A stretch of 38,905 nt of DNA from Hyphomicrobiales bacterium (GTDB lineage: Bacteria; Pseudomonadota; Alphaproteobacteria; Rhizobiales; Beijerinckiaceae): contig UCLR01000010.1 in assembly GCA_900473415.1 (NCBI GenBank), positions 175 through 39,079 on the forward strand, written 5' to 3'. Positions 1 through 8,252 of the stretch are shown in pieces (the stretch's first letter is position 1; each line of letters opens with the position of its first letter). The translations under genes were made by a program, and so were the position numbers. The notes under the pieces are model-generated. The model saw only the letters and a program-made list of their open reading frames with translations. It was not told where the DNA came from and ran no database searches.

Positions 1-678
1 CAGGCGCGCGCCTCGCTCTCCGGTGGGGGAGGCAAGATCGAGAGTGACGTCTTCCAGGCCGGTATTTATGGCCTGACCAGGATCGGCCCGGTCGATCTCG
101 CCGCCGCTGGCGGCTATGCCCGGCTCGACAACGATGTCCATCGCGCCGTGCCGGTGCTCGGCAATGCGCTGACATCCTCCTATGCCAGCACGGTCTGGAG
201 CGGGCGACTGCAGGCGAGCGCCCAGCTGGCGAGCTGGAACGGCCTCACGCTCTCGCCGCTGGCGGCGTTGCAGGCGGTCCATGTGAGCAACCCCGCGGTC
301 GTGGAACGTGCCGGGCTTGGCGGCAACGCCGGCACACTGAGCGTCGCCAGCCGCGACGACATGACCAGCCGCTCGGAACTTGGCGCGCAGCTCGACGGAC
401 GCACGCACTTCGGCGCGGTGCCGGTGACCGGCTTCGTGCGGGCGGCCTGGGCGCATTATTTCCAGCGCGACGCCAGCCTGACCGCCAGCCTGATCGCGCT
501 ACCGGGCGCGAGCTTCTCCGCGAGCGGCGCCAAGCCGGATCAGGACAGCGCGCTCATCGCCGCCGGCCTCGACGCCCGGCTCAGCGAACGTGCCTCGCTC
601 GGCGTCCGCCTCGACAGCGAACTCTCCGCGGGCACCCGGAGCCTCGGCGGAACTGCGAGGCTCGCCGTCAACTTCTGA
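1..678 (+). CDS. Autotransporter beta-domain protein, 3' end only
   Basis: The reading frame is open from the first base of the window, so only the last 225 residues are visible. They alternate polar and hydrophobic residues in short strands with aromatic girdle residues (GIYGLTRIG, AAGGYARL, GFVRAAWAHYF) and finish in RLAVNF. A terminal phenylalanine is the usual signature of an outer-membrane beta barrel recognised by the BAM complex. This fits the C-terminal translocator of a type V autotransporter, which would carry a passenger domain encoded to the left of the window. The barrel class is well supported, but the passenger and its function cannot be told. An internal ATG at 148 is not the true start, because barrel-like sequence continues upstream of it. 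A GC-rich hairpin follows the stop at 741-762. Confidence 0.75.
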   Translation, partial: QARASLSGGGGKIESDVFQAGIYGLTRIGPVDLAAAGGYARLDNDVHRAVPVLGNALTSSYASTVWSGRLQASAQLASWNGLTLSPLAALQAVHVSNPAVVERAGLGGNAGTLSVASRDDMTSRSELGAQLDGRTHFGAVPVTGFVRAAWAHYFQRDASLTASLIALPGASFSASGAKPDQDSALIAAGLDARLSERASLGVRLDSELSAGTRSLGGTARLAVNF

Positions 679-740
679 CAGCCGGCAGAAACCAGCCAGA
701 GTGCCAGACAGCGGACCTGCTGAAGGTCCCCATGGGCTGT

Positions 741-762
741 GAGCGGACAGTCCGGTCCGCTC
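741..762. terminator. Stem-loop after autotransporter gene, possible terminator
   Basis: A perfect 8-bp inverted repeat (GAGCGGAC at 741-748, GTCCGCTC at 755-762) with a 6-nt loop lies 62 bp after the stop codon. Only a pyrimidine-rich tract follows, not a clean T-run. Intrinsic termination is therefore possible but unproven. Confidence 0.35.
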
Positions 763-877
763 TCCGGATTCTCTCTCACTTGCGGCGGACGCTATTCCGC
801 TGATCGATCCGATCGCCGCTTGTCATGAGACAAGGCCGAAAGGCGCAGCTAGCTTCTGCGGCAGAGGAGAACTGCCT

Positions 878-1327
878 ATGTCGACCATCACCATCCGTCC
901 GCTCGTCGCGAGCGACCGTGCCGCCTGGCTGCCGCTCTGGCACGGCTATCTGACGTTCTACAAGGCAACGCTCCCGGCCGAGGTCGACGACATCACCTTC
1001 GGCCGGCTCACCGGCGGCCAGGAGCCGATGGGCGGCTTCATCGCCGAGCGGGACGGGCAAGCGCTCGGCATGACGAACTGGGTGATCCATCGCTCGACCT
1101 GGAGCGAGCGCAACATCTGCTATCTGCAGGACCTCTTCACCGTGCCGGAAGCGCGCGGCACCGGCGTCGGCCGCCAGCTGATCGAGGCCGTGAACCAGAT
1201 GGCGCGGGAGAAGAACTGCTTCCGCGTCTACTGGCAGACGCATGAGACGAACCTGCAGGCGCAGGAGCTTTACAACAAGGTCGCCGACAAGTCGGGGTTC
1301 ATGGTCTATCGTCAGCCGCTGGGCTGA
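878..1327 (+). CDS. GNAT family N-acetyltransferase
   Basis: A 149-residue protein of the usual length for a single GNAT domain, which transfers an acetyl group from acetyl-CoA to an amine. The acetyl-CoA pyrophosphate-binding loop is visible as R93-G-T-G-V-G98, preceded by the typical beta-4 strand (YLQDLFTVPEAR). The C-terminal ETNLQAQELYNKVADKSGF is the usual motif-B segment. The start is supported by a GAGGAG Shine-Dalgarno sequence about 9 nt upstream. The substrate cannot be inferred. The gene is flanked by short gaps and is probably transcribed alone. Confidence 0.88.
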   Translation: MSTITIRPLVASDRAAWLPLWHGYLTFYKATLPAEVDDITFGRLTGGQEPMGGFIAERDGQALGMTNWVIHRSTWSERNICYLQDLFTVPEARGTGVGRQLIEAVNQMAREKNCFRVYWQTHETNLQAQELYNKVADKSGFMVYRQPLG

Positions 1328-1506
1328 AGCGGCCGGCGCTGCGCCGGCGCAATGAAAGCCCTGCACCGGCGCAATCCGCTTCGGCGGCACGAGGCCCTAT
1401 ATGAGGGTGAGACATGGCCCGGCCGGCCCGCCCCGCGCGGTACCGGCAAGGCTATTCCACCCTCGAGGGCGCGACCCGCGCCCGCCGCCAGCACGGGCAG
1501 CGCGCC

Positions 1507-2529
1507 ATGAAGAAGATCGGCTTTCTCTCCTTCGGCCATTGGGCGCCCTCGCCCAAATCCGGGACGCGTTCGGCGGGCGACGCGCTGCTGCAGTCGATCG
1601 ATCTCGCCGTGGCGGCCGAGCAGCTCGGCGCCGATGGCGCCTATTTCCGCGTCCATCATTTCGCGCGCCAGCTCGCCGCGCCCTTCCCGCTGCTCGCGGC
1701 GGTCGGCGCGAAGACGAGCAAGATCGAGATCGGCACGGCCGTGATCGACATGCGCTACGAGAACCCGCTCTACATGGCCGAGGATGCAGGCTCCGCCGAT
1801 CTGATCGCGGGCGGGCGCCTGCAACTCGGCATCAGCCGCGGCTCGCCCGAACAGGTCATCGATGGCTGGCGCTATTTCGGCTATGAGCCGGCCGAAGGCC
1901 AGAGCGATGCCGATATGGGCCGGGGCCACGCCGAAGTGCTGCTCAACGTGCTGCGCGGCCAGGGCTTCGCCCAGCCCAATCCGCGCCCGATGTTCCCGAA
2001 CCCGCCCGGCCTCCTGCGGCTGGAGCCGCATTCCGAAGGCCTGCGCGAGCGCATCTGGTGGGGCGCCGGCTCGAACGCGACCGCTGTCTGGGCGGCGAAG
2101 CTGGGCATGAACCTGCAGAGCTCGACACTGAAGGACGACGAGACCGGCGAGCCCTTCCACATCCAGCAGGCGAAGCAGATCCGCGCCTACCGCGAGGCCT
2201 GGAAGGAGGCCGGGCACGAGCGCACCCCGCGCGTCTCGGTCAGCCGCAGCATCTTCGCCCTCGTCGACGATCGCGACCGCGCCTATTTCGGTCGCGGCAA
2301 CCAGAGCGAGGATCAGGTCGGCTTCATCGACGAGAACACCCGCGCCATCTTCGGACGCAGCTACGCGGCCGAGCCCGACAAGCTGATCGCCGAGCTGAAA
2401 CAGGACGAGGCGGTCGCGGAAGCCGACACGCTGCTGCTCACCGTGCCGAACCAGCTCGGCGTCGACTACAACGCCCATGTCATCGAGGCGATCCTGAAGC
2501 ACGTCGCGCCGGCTCTCGGCTGGCGCTGA
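1507..2529 (+). CDS. Luciferase-like (LLM class) flavin-dependent oxidoreductase
   Basis: A 340-residue protein of the bacterial luciferase-like TIM-barrel family. These enzymes use reduced flavin, FMNH2 or F420, to oxidise or reduce organic substrates. The N-terminal barrel strand MKKIGFLSFGHW, the segment LAVAAEQLGADGAYFRVHHF and the RLQLGISRGSPEQVIDGW region, which binds the flavin phosphate in relatives, are characteristic. An ATG at 1414 is in frame, but the 31 extra residues are Arg-rich and unlike the family, so 1507 is preferred. The ribosome-binding site there is weak. No partner flavin reductase lies nearby. The substrate is unknown. Confidence 0.82.
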   Translation: MKKIGFLSFGHWAPSPKSGTRSAGDALLQSIDLAVAAEQLGADGAYFRVHHFARQLAAPFPLLAAVGAKTSKIEIGTAVIDMRYENPLYMAEDAGSADLIAGGRLQLGISRGSPEQVIDGWRYFGYEPAEGQSDADMGRGHAEVLLNVLRGQGFAQPNPRPMFPNPPGLLRLEPHSEGLRERIWWGAGSNATAVWAAKLGMNLQSSTLKDDETGEPFHIQQAKQIRAYREAWKEAGHERTPRVSVSRSIFALVDDRDRAYFGRGNQSEDQVGFIDENTRAIFGRSYAAEPDKLIAELKQDEAVAEADTLLLTVPNQLGVDYNAHVIEAILKHVAPALGWR

Positions 2530-2571
2530 GGCGTCGCACTGCCATCCTCGCGCGCTCCTCCGCGAAGCGTC

Positions 2572-2653
2572 ATGGTCGGGCTTGTCCCGGCCATCCACTC
2601 TTCCTTCGTCGAGGGCCGTGTTCAAGACGTGGATGCTCGCCACAAGGGCGAGC
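2572..2653. repeat. Composite REP/BIME-like palindromic element
   Basis: Three nested inverted repeats form a cloverleaf-like unit. The first pairs ATGGTCGGG (2572-2580) with CCCGGCCAT (2586-2594) through one G-T pair. The second pairs CATCCAC (2592-2598) with GTGGATG (2629-2635) across 30 nt. The third pairs GCTCGCC (2635-2641) with GGCGAGC (2647-2653). The sequence resembles dispersed intergenic palindromes common in Hyphomicrobiales genomes, of the kind CATGGCCGGGCTTGTCCCGG. That family assignment is from memory; the base pairing is seen directly. Confidence 0.7.
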
Positions 2654-2782
2654 AAGACGGCGAGGTTCCGCGCGCGCGTCTTCGTCCGCCCGCGTCGCCG
2701 CGTTCGGTGGTGAATGAGGGGCAGCGGAGCGCCGCGAGGCGCGGTTGGATAGTCAGCCGCTTCCATTGAGCCAGGAAACGGC

Positions 2783-2807
2783 GCGGATGGATTGAGCCAC
2801 CATCCGC
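2783..2807. repeat. 8-bp perfect hairpin with ATTGAGCC repeat
   Basis: GCGGATGG (2783-2790) and CCATCCGC (2800-2807) are perfectly complementary around a 9-nt loop, attgagcca. The octamer ATTGAGCC occurs both in the loop (2791-2798) and just before the hairpin (2766-2773). No T-run follows on either side, so it is not a classic terminator. It may be an operator or a remnant of the neighbouring repeat. Confidence 0.5.
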
Positions 2808-3319
2808 ACGCCCCGTGGCGCTCCGCTCGTCGGCGATTTCAGTCTCCGGGCCGCGCTTATACGGCTTGGTGGCTCGAGACCTGCGGGCTCGGACGCCAGT
2901 TCCCCTCATCGGGTCGTCGCGTCGTCGCCGTGCCTGTCCGTCACCGGCCGAGCCTTCCAGCGAGCTCCTCGCGCAGGGGCCTTAGTACCCCCAGGGCGGT
3001 GCCCCGAAGCCTCCCGGGAGTGGGTCGTAACTCCACCCGCAGGCGCCGACCTCAGCCCGCCTCTGGCATACCTCCGGATGGCTGCCCCTCGGGGATGAGG
3101 TGGCGGGGAGGATAAGCACGGGGTGAGAGGGCGGGGACAAGTTCTTGGCGACGTCGGCTTCCGAGACCCGTCGCGGACGTTCGGCAGGTCCGCTTTCCGG
3201 CAACTCGATTTGGCGCGTTAGAAGCGGCTTGCAGTGTCGCTTCCTCGGCGGGAGGTTTGAAATGGTCGCGTAGAGAAAGCCTGTCTGGCCGCGTCCCGCA
3301 AATCGATCTCTAAGCTGAG

Positions 3320-5587
3320 ATGCAACGGCGCGAAGCTCTCGCATCCGTCCGGCGGGTCTGGCAGGCATACGCTCTCAAGGTACAAAATGCCTTAATGCGA
3401 GAGTTACCATTCTCCGCCACATTCAACCGGACCAGCCATCGCGCCCACTCAATTGGACAAAAGTCCTCGCCAGTGAAGACGGATACCTCAAGGCCGGCTG
3501 GCCAGTTCCTGGCGCCCGACATGCGCGAAACCGTCGGCAAACGCGCCCGCCTGACGGCCTGGAGCGGCTTGGCCGCCGCCGCCATCATCGCCGTGACCGC
3601 CGGCCTTGCGCTCTGGCAGGGGCGCCAGACCGCTATCGACGTATCACGGCAGCAACTCAGTACGCTCGCGGCGCTACTCTCTGAACAAACCCACCAGACG
3701 CTCGTGACTGCAGATCTGGTGCTGCGCAGCTGGTCCGAAGCCGGCAGTGGGGCCGATATCGCCTCCCCGGACGACCTTCGCGCGAAGTTCGGCACGCGCC
3801 AGCAGTTCGATGTGTTGATTGAGCGCACTCGCGCTATTCCACAGATCGCAGCGGTGACGATCGTCGATACCCACGGCGAAGTCGTCAGCTCGACACGGTC
3901 CTTTCCCTCGCCCGCGATGAGCCTGAAGGACAGGGAGTTCTTCCTCGCCCATTTGGCCGATCCTGCGCTTGCGCTGCATTTGGCCGCGCCCGTCCTCGGC
4001 CAAAGCGCGACAGGGCGGACGATGGCCTTGTCCCGCAAGATCAAGGACAGGAGCGGAGCCGTGGTCGGCCTTGCCATGGTCGAAATCGAGACTGGCTTCC
4101 TGAGTGCCTTCTATGACAAGGCGCGGGCGGATGCGCTCGTCCATGTCGGGCTCTTTCGCCGCGATGGTGTGTTGCTTGCCAGCCTGCCGAACAATGACGA
4201 CGCTGCCGGTCGCTCGGTCGCCAGCCGTTCCGCCCTGTTCCGCGCCCTGCCCGAGGCCGCCGAATCTATCGGCACCATGTTCGTCGGAACCCAGATTGCC
4301 GGCCCTCAAGACAGCGAGGAGGGGCTGATCTTGGCGCAGGCTGTTCGCGATTACCCACTCCAGATCAGTATCGCGGCGCCTGGAGAGTTGGTTTTTCAGT
4401 ACTGGAAGAAACGCGCGCTGATCCTCGGCGGCATCGTCGCCTTCTTCGTCTTTATGATCTGCCTGCTGACCATCTGGATCGCCAAGCTGCTGCGGCAGCA
4501 CGGCGTCATGCTTTCCGAACTTGCCGCTTCCGAAAAGACGGCCTCCGATCAAATGCAGGAGCTGCAGCTCCGCGACGCGCGTGAGGCCCAGTTGCGGCGC
4601 GATGCCGCCATGAAGTCCCGCGTGACAGCCTTCGACGCGCAATTGCGCAGTTCGCTCGACCGGCTCGGCCGGATGATCGAAAGCGTGGCGAGCCTGTCGG
4701 AGAGCATGACGGCGGCGGCCGGGCACGCGCGTCAAGGCAGCGAGCGGGCCGAGGTGGCCTCCAGCCGCGCTGCCGACCACGTCGCCAGCGTTGCTGCCGA
4801 CGCCGAGAGTATTTCCAGCGCGGGACACGAGATCGCGGCGCGCGTGGCGGCCTCGGTCAGCACCGCCGCCGACGTGATCGCAGAAGCCGACCAGACCGAC
4901 CTCGCTATTGCGCAACTGGCGGAAGCGACGAACCAGATCGACAACGTCTCTGCGCTGATCCGCGAAATCGCCAGCCAGACCAACCTGTTGGCGCTCAACG
5001 CCACGATCGAGGCGGCCCGCGCCGGCCAGGCCGGCCGCGGCTTTTCGGTCGTCGCCTCCGAGGTCAAGTCGCTGTCCGCGCAGACAAGCGGCGCGACCAA
5101 CGAGATCAGCCGCCAGATCGAGGCGATCCAGCTGGCGAGCCAACGCTGCATCGAGGCACTCCAGAGCATCCGGGGGCGGATGCTGGGAGCGCAGACGAGC
5201 GGTCAGGGCGTATCCGACGAGATAGCCAAGCAGAGCCGCTCGACTACCCAAATCGCGCTTACCATCCGGGCGGCGGCAGACGACGCGCAGGGTGTTCTAT
5301 CCAGCGCCAGGGCCGTGCGCGAGGCGGCCGACTTGTCCAACACCAGCGCGGCCGAAGTGATGGCGCTGGCTCGCGACCTCGACGGCGAAGCACGGCGGAT
5401 CAGAAGTCAAGTTGGCGAGTTCTTCGGGACACTCGACGCGGCCTCGCCGAACCCAGCCCCCCAAGAGCAAGCCGCCTCCCCTCTGGCGCGCTCCGACAAC
5501 CGGATCTCGGACTCGAAACGGGCCGTCCCGCAGCGACATTCGATGTCGGCGGACGGGTACGAAGCGTGGCGTGCCGACGTGTCCTGA
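3320..5587 (+). CDS. Methyl-accepting chemotaxis protein with periplasmic sensor domain
   Basis: A transducer of up to 755 residues that would pass a periplasmic signal to CheA/CheW. From the ATG at 3320: a first membrane segment at about residues 81-101, a periplasmic region of about 265 residues compatible with a Cache-type sensor ([21 protein letters not shown]), a second membrane segment near 367-392, a coiled coil, and the signalling hairpin near 547-590 ([19 protein letters not shown], then [20 protein letters not shown]). No clear HAMP domain follows the second membrane segment. The C-terminus (AWRADVS) lacks a CheR/CheB-binding pentapeptide. The start is uncertain: the 67 residues before Met68 (3521) are not membrane-like, and a GTG at 3473 is also possible. 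No che genes are nearby, so it is an orphan receptor. Confidence 0.88.
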   Translation: MQRREALASVRRVWQAYALKVQNALMRELPFSATFNRTSHRAHSIGQKSSPVKTDTSRPAGQFLAPDMRETVGKRARLTAWSGLAAAAIIAVTAGLALWQGRQTAIDVSRQQLSTLAALLSEQTHQTLVTADLVLRSWSEAGSGADIASPDDLRAKFGTRQQFDVLIERTRAIPQIAAVTIVDTHGEVVSSTRSFPSPAMSLKDREFFLAHLADPALALHLAAPVLGQSATGRTMALSRKIKDRSGAVVGLAMVEIETGFLSAFYDKARADALVHVGLFRRDGVLLASLPNNDDAAGRSVASRSALFRALPEAAESIGTMFVGTQIAGPQDSEEGLILAQAVRDYPLQISIAAPGELVFQYWKKRALILGGIVAFFVFMICLLTIWIAKLLRQHGVMLSELAASEKTASDQMQELQLRDAREAQLRRDAAMKSRVTAFDAQLRSSLDRLGRMIESVASLSESMTAAAGHARQGSERAEVASSRAADHVASVAADAESISSAGHEIAARVAASVSTAADVIAEADQTDLAIAQLAEATNQIDNVSALIREIASQTNLLALNATIEAARAGQAGRGFSVVASEVKSLSAQTSGATNEISRQIEAIQLASQRCIEALQSIRGRMLGAQTSGQGVSDEIAKQSRSTTQIALTIRAAADDAQGVLSSARAVREAADLSNTSAAEVMALARDLDGEARRIRSQVGEFFGTLDAASPNPAPQEQAASPLARSDNRISDSKRAVPQRHSMSADGYEAWRADVS

Positions 5588-5653
5588 CGAGGTCTGCCTT
5601 CGGGCGCGCCGCCAAATTCCGCTATCCACCCGTTGCAGCCGCAAGCAGCCCCG

Positions 5654-6100
5654 CTACCGCCCCGGCTTGAACGGCGCCATGCCAGCGCGCGCCAGCGCGT
5701 CGGCGCGCTCGTTCATCTCGTCACCGGCATGGCCCTTGACCCATTTCCACTCGATCTTGTGGCGGCCGAGAGCCGTTTCTAGCCGCTGCCAAAGCTCGGC
5801 GTTCTTCACCGGTTTCTTGTCCGCGGTCTTCCAGCCGTTCTTCTTCCAGCCATGGATCCAGCCGGTGATGCCCTGGCGCAGATACTGGCTGTCGGTGTGC
5901 AGCGCGACCGTGCAGGGACGCTTCAGCGCTTCCAGCGCCGCGATTGCCGCCATCAGCTCCATGCGGTTGTTGGTAGTGAGCTGCTCGCCACCGGAGAGCT
6001 CCTTCTCGACCCCGTTGAAGGTCAGGATAGCCCCCCAGCCGCCGGGGCCGGGGTTCCCCGAGCAAGCGCCGTCCGTCCAGACTTCGACGACGTCGCTCAC
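5654..6100 (-). CDS. rnhA: Ribonuclease HI
   Basis: A 148-residue enzyme that hydrolyses the RNA strand of RNA-DNA hybrids using divalent metal. The catalytic carboxylates are D10 ([15 protein letters not shown]), E48 (NRMELMAAI), D70 (LHTDSQYL) and D134 (NERADALA), with H124 in KGHAGDEMN. Spacing matches the E. coli enzyme. The start codon overlaps the thrB stop by 4 bp, so translation is probably coupled. It is the last gene of the ispH-thrB-rnhA operon, an order known from many alphaproteobacteria. Confidence 0.97.
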   Translation of the reverse strand: MSDVVEVWTDGACSGNPGPGGWGAILTFNGVEKELSGGEQLTTNNRMELMAAIAALEALKRPCTVALHTDSQYLRQGITGWIHGWKKNGWKTADKKPVKNAELWQRLETALGRHKIEWKWVKGHAGDEMNERADALARAGMAPFKPGR

Positions 6101-7062
6101 CGCTTCAGCCCGTAATCGCGCGCATCGGCGACGCGCTGGTGGAAGGCGAGCTTGCGGTCGTATTCGAGCGGGTCATGCGGCTTGACCAGCGCACCGGGCG
6201 GGACGTTGAGCCAGTCGACCAGCCGCGTCAGCAGGAAGCGCAGCGCCGAACCGCGGCAGAGCTGCGGCAGGGCCTCGACCTCGTCCTGGCCGAGCGGGCG
6301 CACGCTCTCATAGCCCGCAAGCAGGGCCTGGCCCTTGGTGAGGTTGAAGGAGCCGTCGGCCTCGAAGCACCAGGAATTCAGGCAGATCGCGAGGTCATAG
6401 GCAAAGGTGTCGGTGCAGGCGAAATAGAAGTCGATCAGCCCGGAGAGCCGGTCGCCGATGAAGAAGACGTTGTTGGGGAAGAGATCGGCATGAATCACGC
6501 CGCGAGGCAGTTGATCGGGCCAGCTCGCCTCGTGGACGACGAGCTCGGCCATGATCCGCTGCTGGAGACCCGGCGAGACCGTATTGGCATCCGCCCCCGC
6601 CTGTTCTGCCAGCGGCCGCCAGCCCGGCACTGAGAGCGCGTTGACCCGCTCGATGGAAAAATCGGCACCAGCCTGGTGCAGCAAAGCGAGACCGCGGCCG
6701 AGCTCCTGGCAATGAGCCGCCGTGGGGCGGCGGACCGAGAGCCCGTCGAGGAAGGTGACGATGGCGGCGGGGCGGCCAGCGAGGCGGCCGAGCATCTCGC
6801 CGCGGCTGTCCTTGACCGGCTGCGGGCAGATCACCCCGTGCGCGGCGAGGTGCTGCATCAACCCGAGGAAGAAGGGCAGATCGTCCGGGCTCACCCGCTT
6901 CTCGTAGAGGGTGAGGATGAAGGTGCCTTCGGTCGTATGGATCAGGTAGTTCGAGTTCTCGACGCCCTCGGCGATGCCCTTGGCGGAGAGGAGATCGCCG
7001 ATGCCATAGCGGGCGACAAACGCCGCCATCTCGTCATCGGGCACTTCGGTGTAGACGGCCAA
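6097..7062 (-). CDS. thrB: Homoserine kinase, ThrB of the APH-fold type
   Basis: A 321-residue protein of the aminoglycoside-phosphotransferase fold that phosphorylates homoserine for threonine synthesis in alphaproteobacteria, unrelated to the GHMP-type ThrB of E. coli. The N-terminal [20 protein letters not shown] and [18 protein letters not shown] are typical. The catalytic loop is [11 protein letters not shown] and the metal-binding motif is [15 protein letters not shown]. It starts 33 bp after the ispH stop and overlaps rnhA by 4 bp. Length matches the family. Confidence 0.95.
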   Translation of the reverse strand: MAVYTEVPDDEMAAFVARYGIGDLLSAKGIAEGVENSNYLIHTTEGTFILTLYEKRVSPDDLPFFLGLMQHLAAHGVICPQPVKDSRGEMLGRLAGRPAAIVTFLDGLSVRRPTAAHCQELGRGLALLHQAGADFSIERVNALSVPGWRPLAEQAGADANTVSPGLQQRIMAELVVHEASWPDQLPRGVIHADLFPNNVFFIGDRLSGLIDFYFACTDTFAYDLAICLNSWCFEADGSFNLTKGQALLAGYESVRPLGQDEVEALPQLCRGSALRFLLTRLVDWLNVPPGALVKPHDPLEYDRKLAFHQRVADARDYGLKR

Positions 7063-7095
7063 GATCGGGCTCTCTAGCTGGATTTATAGCTGGGC

Positions 7096-8064
7096 TTATT
7101 CCGCCGCTTCGCCGCGCAGCTCGCGCGGCAGCGGGAAGAAGACGTTCTCGTCGGCGGTCGAGATGGTCTCGACACGGACATCGAAACGCTCGGCGAAGGC
7201 GTCGATGATCTCCTCGACCAGCACTTCGGGAGCGCTCGCGCCGGCCGTAATGCCGAGGCTGCGGATATTGCCGAAGACCGACCAATCGATTTCGTCGGTG
7301 CGCAGCACGAGCCGCGCGACCGGGCAGCCGGCGCGCTCGGCGACCTCGCGCAGGCGCTGCGAGTTCGAGGAGTTGGGCGAGCCGACGACGATCAGCCCAT
7401 CGACCTGCGGCGCCACGCGCTTCACCGCCTCCTGGCGATTGGTGGTGGCGTAGCAGATGTCTTCCTTGTGCGGCGCGATCAGTTCCGGGAAGCGGGCCTG
7501 CAGCGCCTCGACGATTTCGCGCGTGTCGTCGACCGAGAGCGTGGTCTGGGTGACATAGGCGAGCGGCTGATCCGCCGGAGTCTCAAGTGCAGCGACGTCG
7601 GCGAGCGTCTCGATCAGCGTGATCGCGCCTTCCGGCAGCTGGCCCATCGTGCCGATGACCTCGGGATGGCCGGCATGGCCGACGAGCAGGATGTGGCGGC
7701 CGCGCTTGTGGTGCACCTCCGCCTCGCGATGCACCTTGGTGACCAGCGGGCAGGTCGCGTCGATGGCGAAGAGGTTGCGCGCGGCGGCCTCGGCCGGCAC
7801 GGCCTTGGCGACGCCATGGGCGGAGAAGATCACCGGCCGCGTCGCGTCCGGCACCTCGGAAAGCTCGGCGACGAAGACCGCGCCCTTCCGCTTCAGGGAT
7901 TCGACGACGTATTTGTTGTGGACGATCTCGTGGCGGACATAGACCGGCGCGCCATGCAGCTTCAGCGCCTTCTCGACGGCGTCGATGGCGCGCACGACCC
8001 CGGCGCAGAAGCCGCGCGGGGCGCAAAGCAGGATGTCGAGCGGCGGCTTAGGATCTGCACTCAC
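7096..8064 (-). CDS. ispH: 4-hydroxy-3-methylbut-2-enyl diphosphate reductase
   Basis: The last enzyme of the non-mevalonate (MEP) isoprenoid pathway, an iron-sulfur protein that converts HMBPP to IPP and DMAPP. The three conserved cysteine contexts are present: APRGFCAGV (Cys20), [12 protein letters not shown] and [28 protein letters not shown] is the substrate-binding loop. I place the start at a GTG (8064), giving 322 residues and [18 protein letters not shown]. The longer in-frame extension to 8187 adds 41 Arg-rich residues that do not fit the family. A GGAG lies about 12 nt upstream of the GTG. First gene of the operon with thrB and rnhA. Confidence 0.96.
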   Translation of the reverse strand: MSADPKPPLDILLCAPRGFCAGVVRAIDAVEKALKLHGAPVYVRHEIVHNKYVVESLKRKGAVFVAELSEVPDATRPVIFSAHGVAKAVPAEAAARNLFAIDATCPLVTKVHREAEVHHKRGRHILLVGHAGHPEVIGTMGQLPEGAITLIETLADVAALETPADQPLAYVTQTTLSVDDTREIVEALQARFPELIAPHKEDICYATTNRQEAVKRVAPQVDGLIVVGSPNSSNSQRLREVAERAGCPVARLVLRTDEIDWSVFGNIRSLGITAGASAPEVLVEEIIDAFAERFDVRVETISTADENVFFPLPRELRGEAAE

Positions 8065-8252
8065 GGTGCGGGGAAACTCCGAACGGTCCGCGTCTTCTTT
8101 CGGCGGGAGCGTGGCGATGTCAAGGAAGTGCGACCGGACATTGCTCCTGGCGCGTGCTTTGCCTCTCGCAGGATGGCGCCCAAGCACCTAGATAGGAATC
8201 AGGCCCGCCGCTTCCAGCGACAACCCGCCCGCCCCCCGATCACGAGTTCCGC

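Larger units (their letters stand above)
2530..3319. other. Gene-free stretch with repeat element and palindromes
   Basis: About 790 bp with no convincing gene on either strand. The left part holds a composite palindromic repeat (2572-2653) and a separate hairpin (2783-2807). The middle part, about 2840-3120, is GC-rich with many short self-complementary stretches, for example GGAGT/ACTCC near 3018-3036, and I could not match it to a known RNA. The last 200 bp become less GC-rich and probably contain the promoter of the chemotaxis receptor gene. Short open frames here have no recognisable motifs and unusual amino-acid composition. Confidence 0.6.

Noticed and set aside
1332..1348. GCCGGCG/CGCCGGC hairpin after the GNAT gene
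   Set aside because: The loop is only 3 nt and no T-run follows. Such short GC palindromes are expected by chance at this base composition.
2982..3368. Minus-strand frame of 128 residues ending in Gly/Trp/Pro-rich sequence
   Set aside because: No start signal or recognised motif, and it overlaps the probable promoter of the chemotaxis receptor. A decayed gene cannot be excluded.
3674..5251. 525-residue open frame on the minus strand
   Set aside because: Antisense of the chemotaxis receptor, which has diagnostic motifs. No ribosome-binding site or domain was seen.
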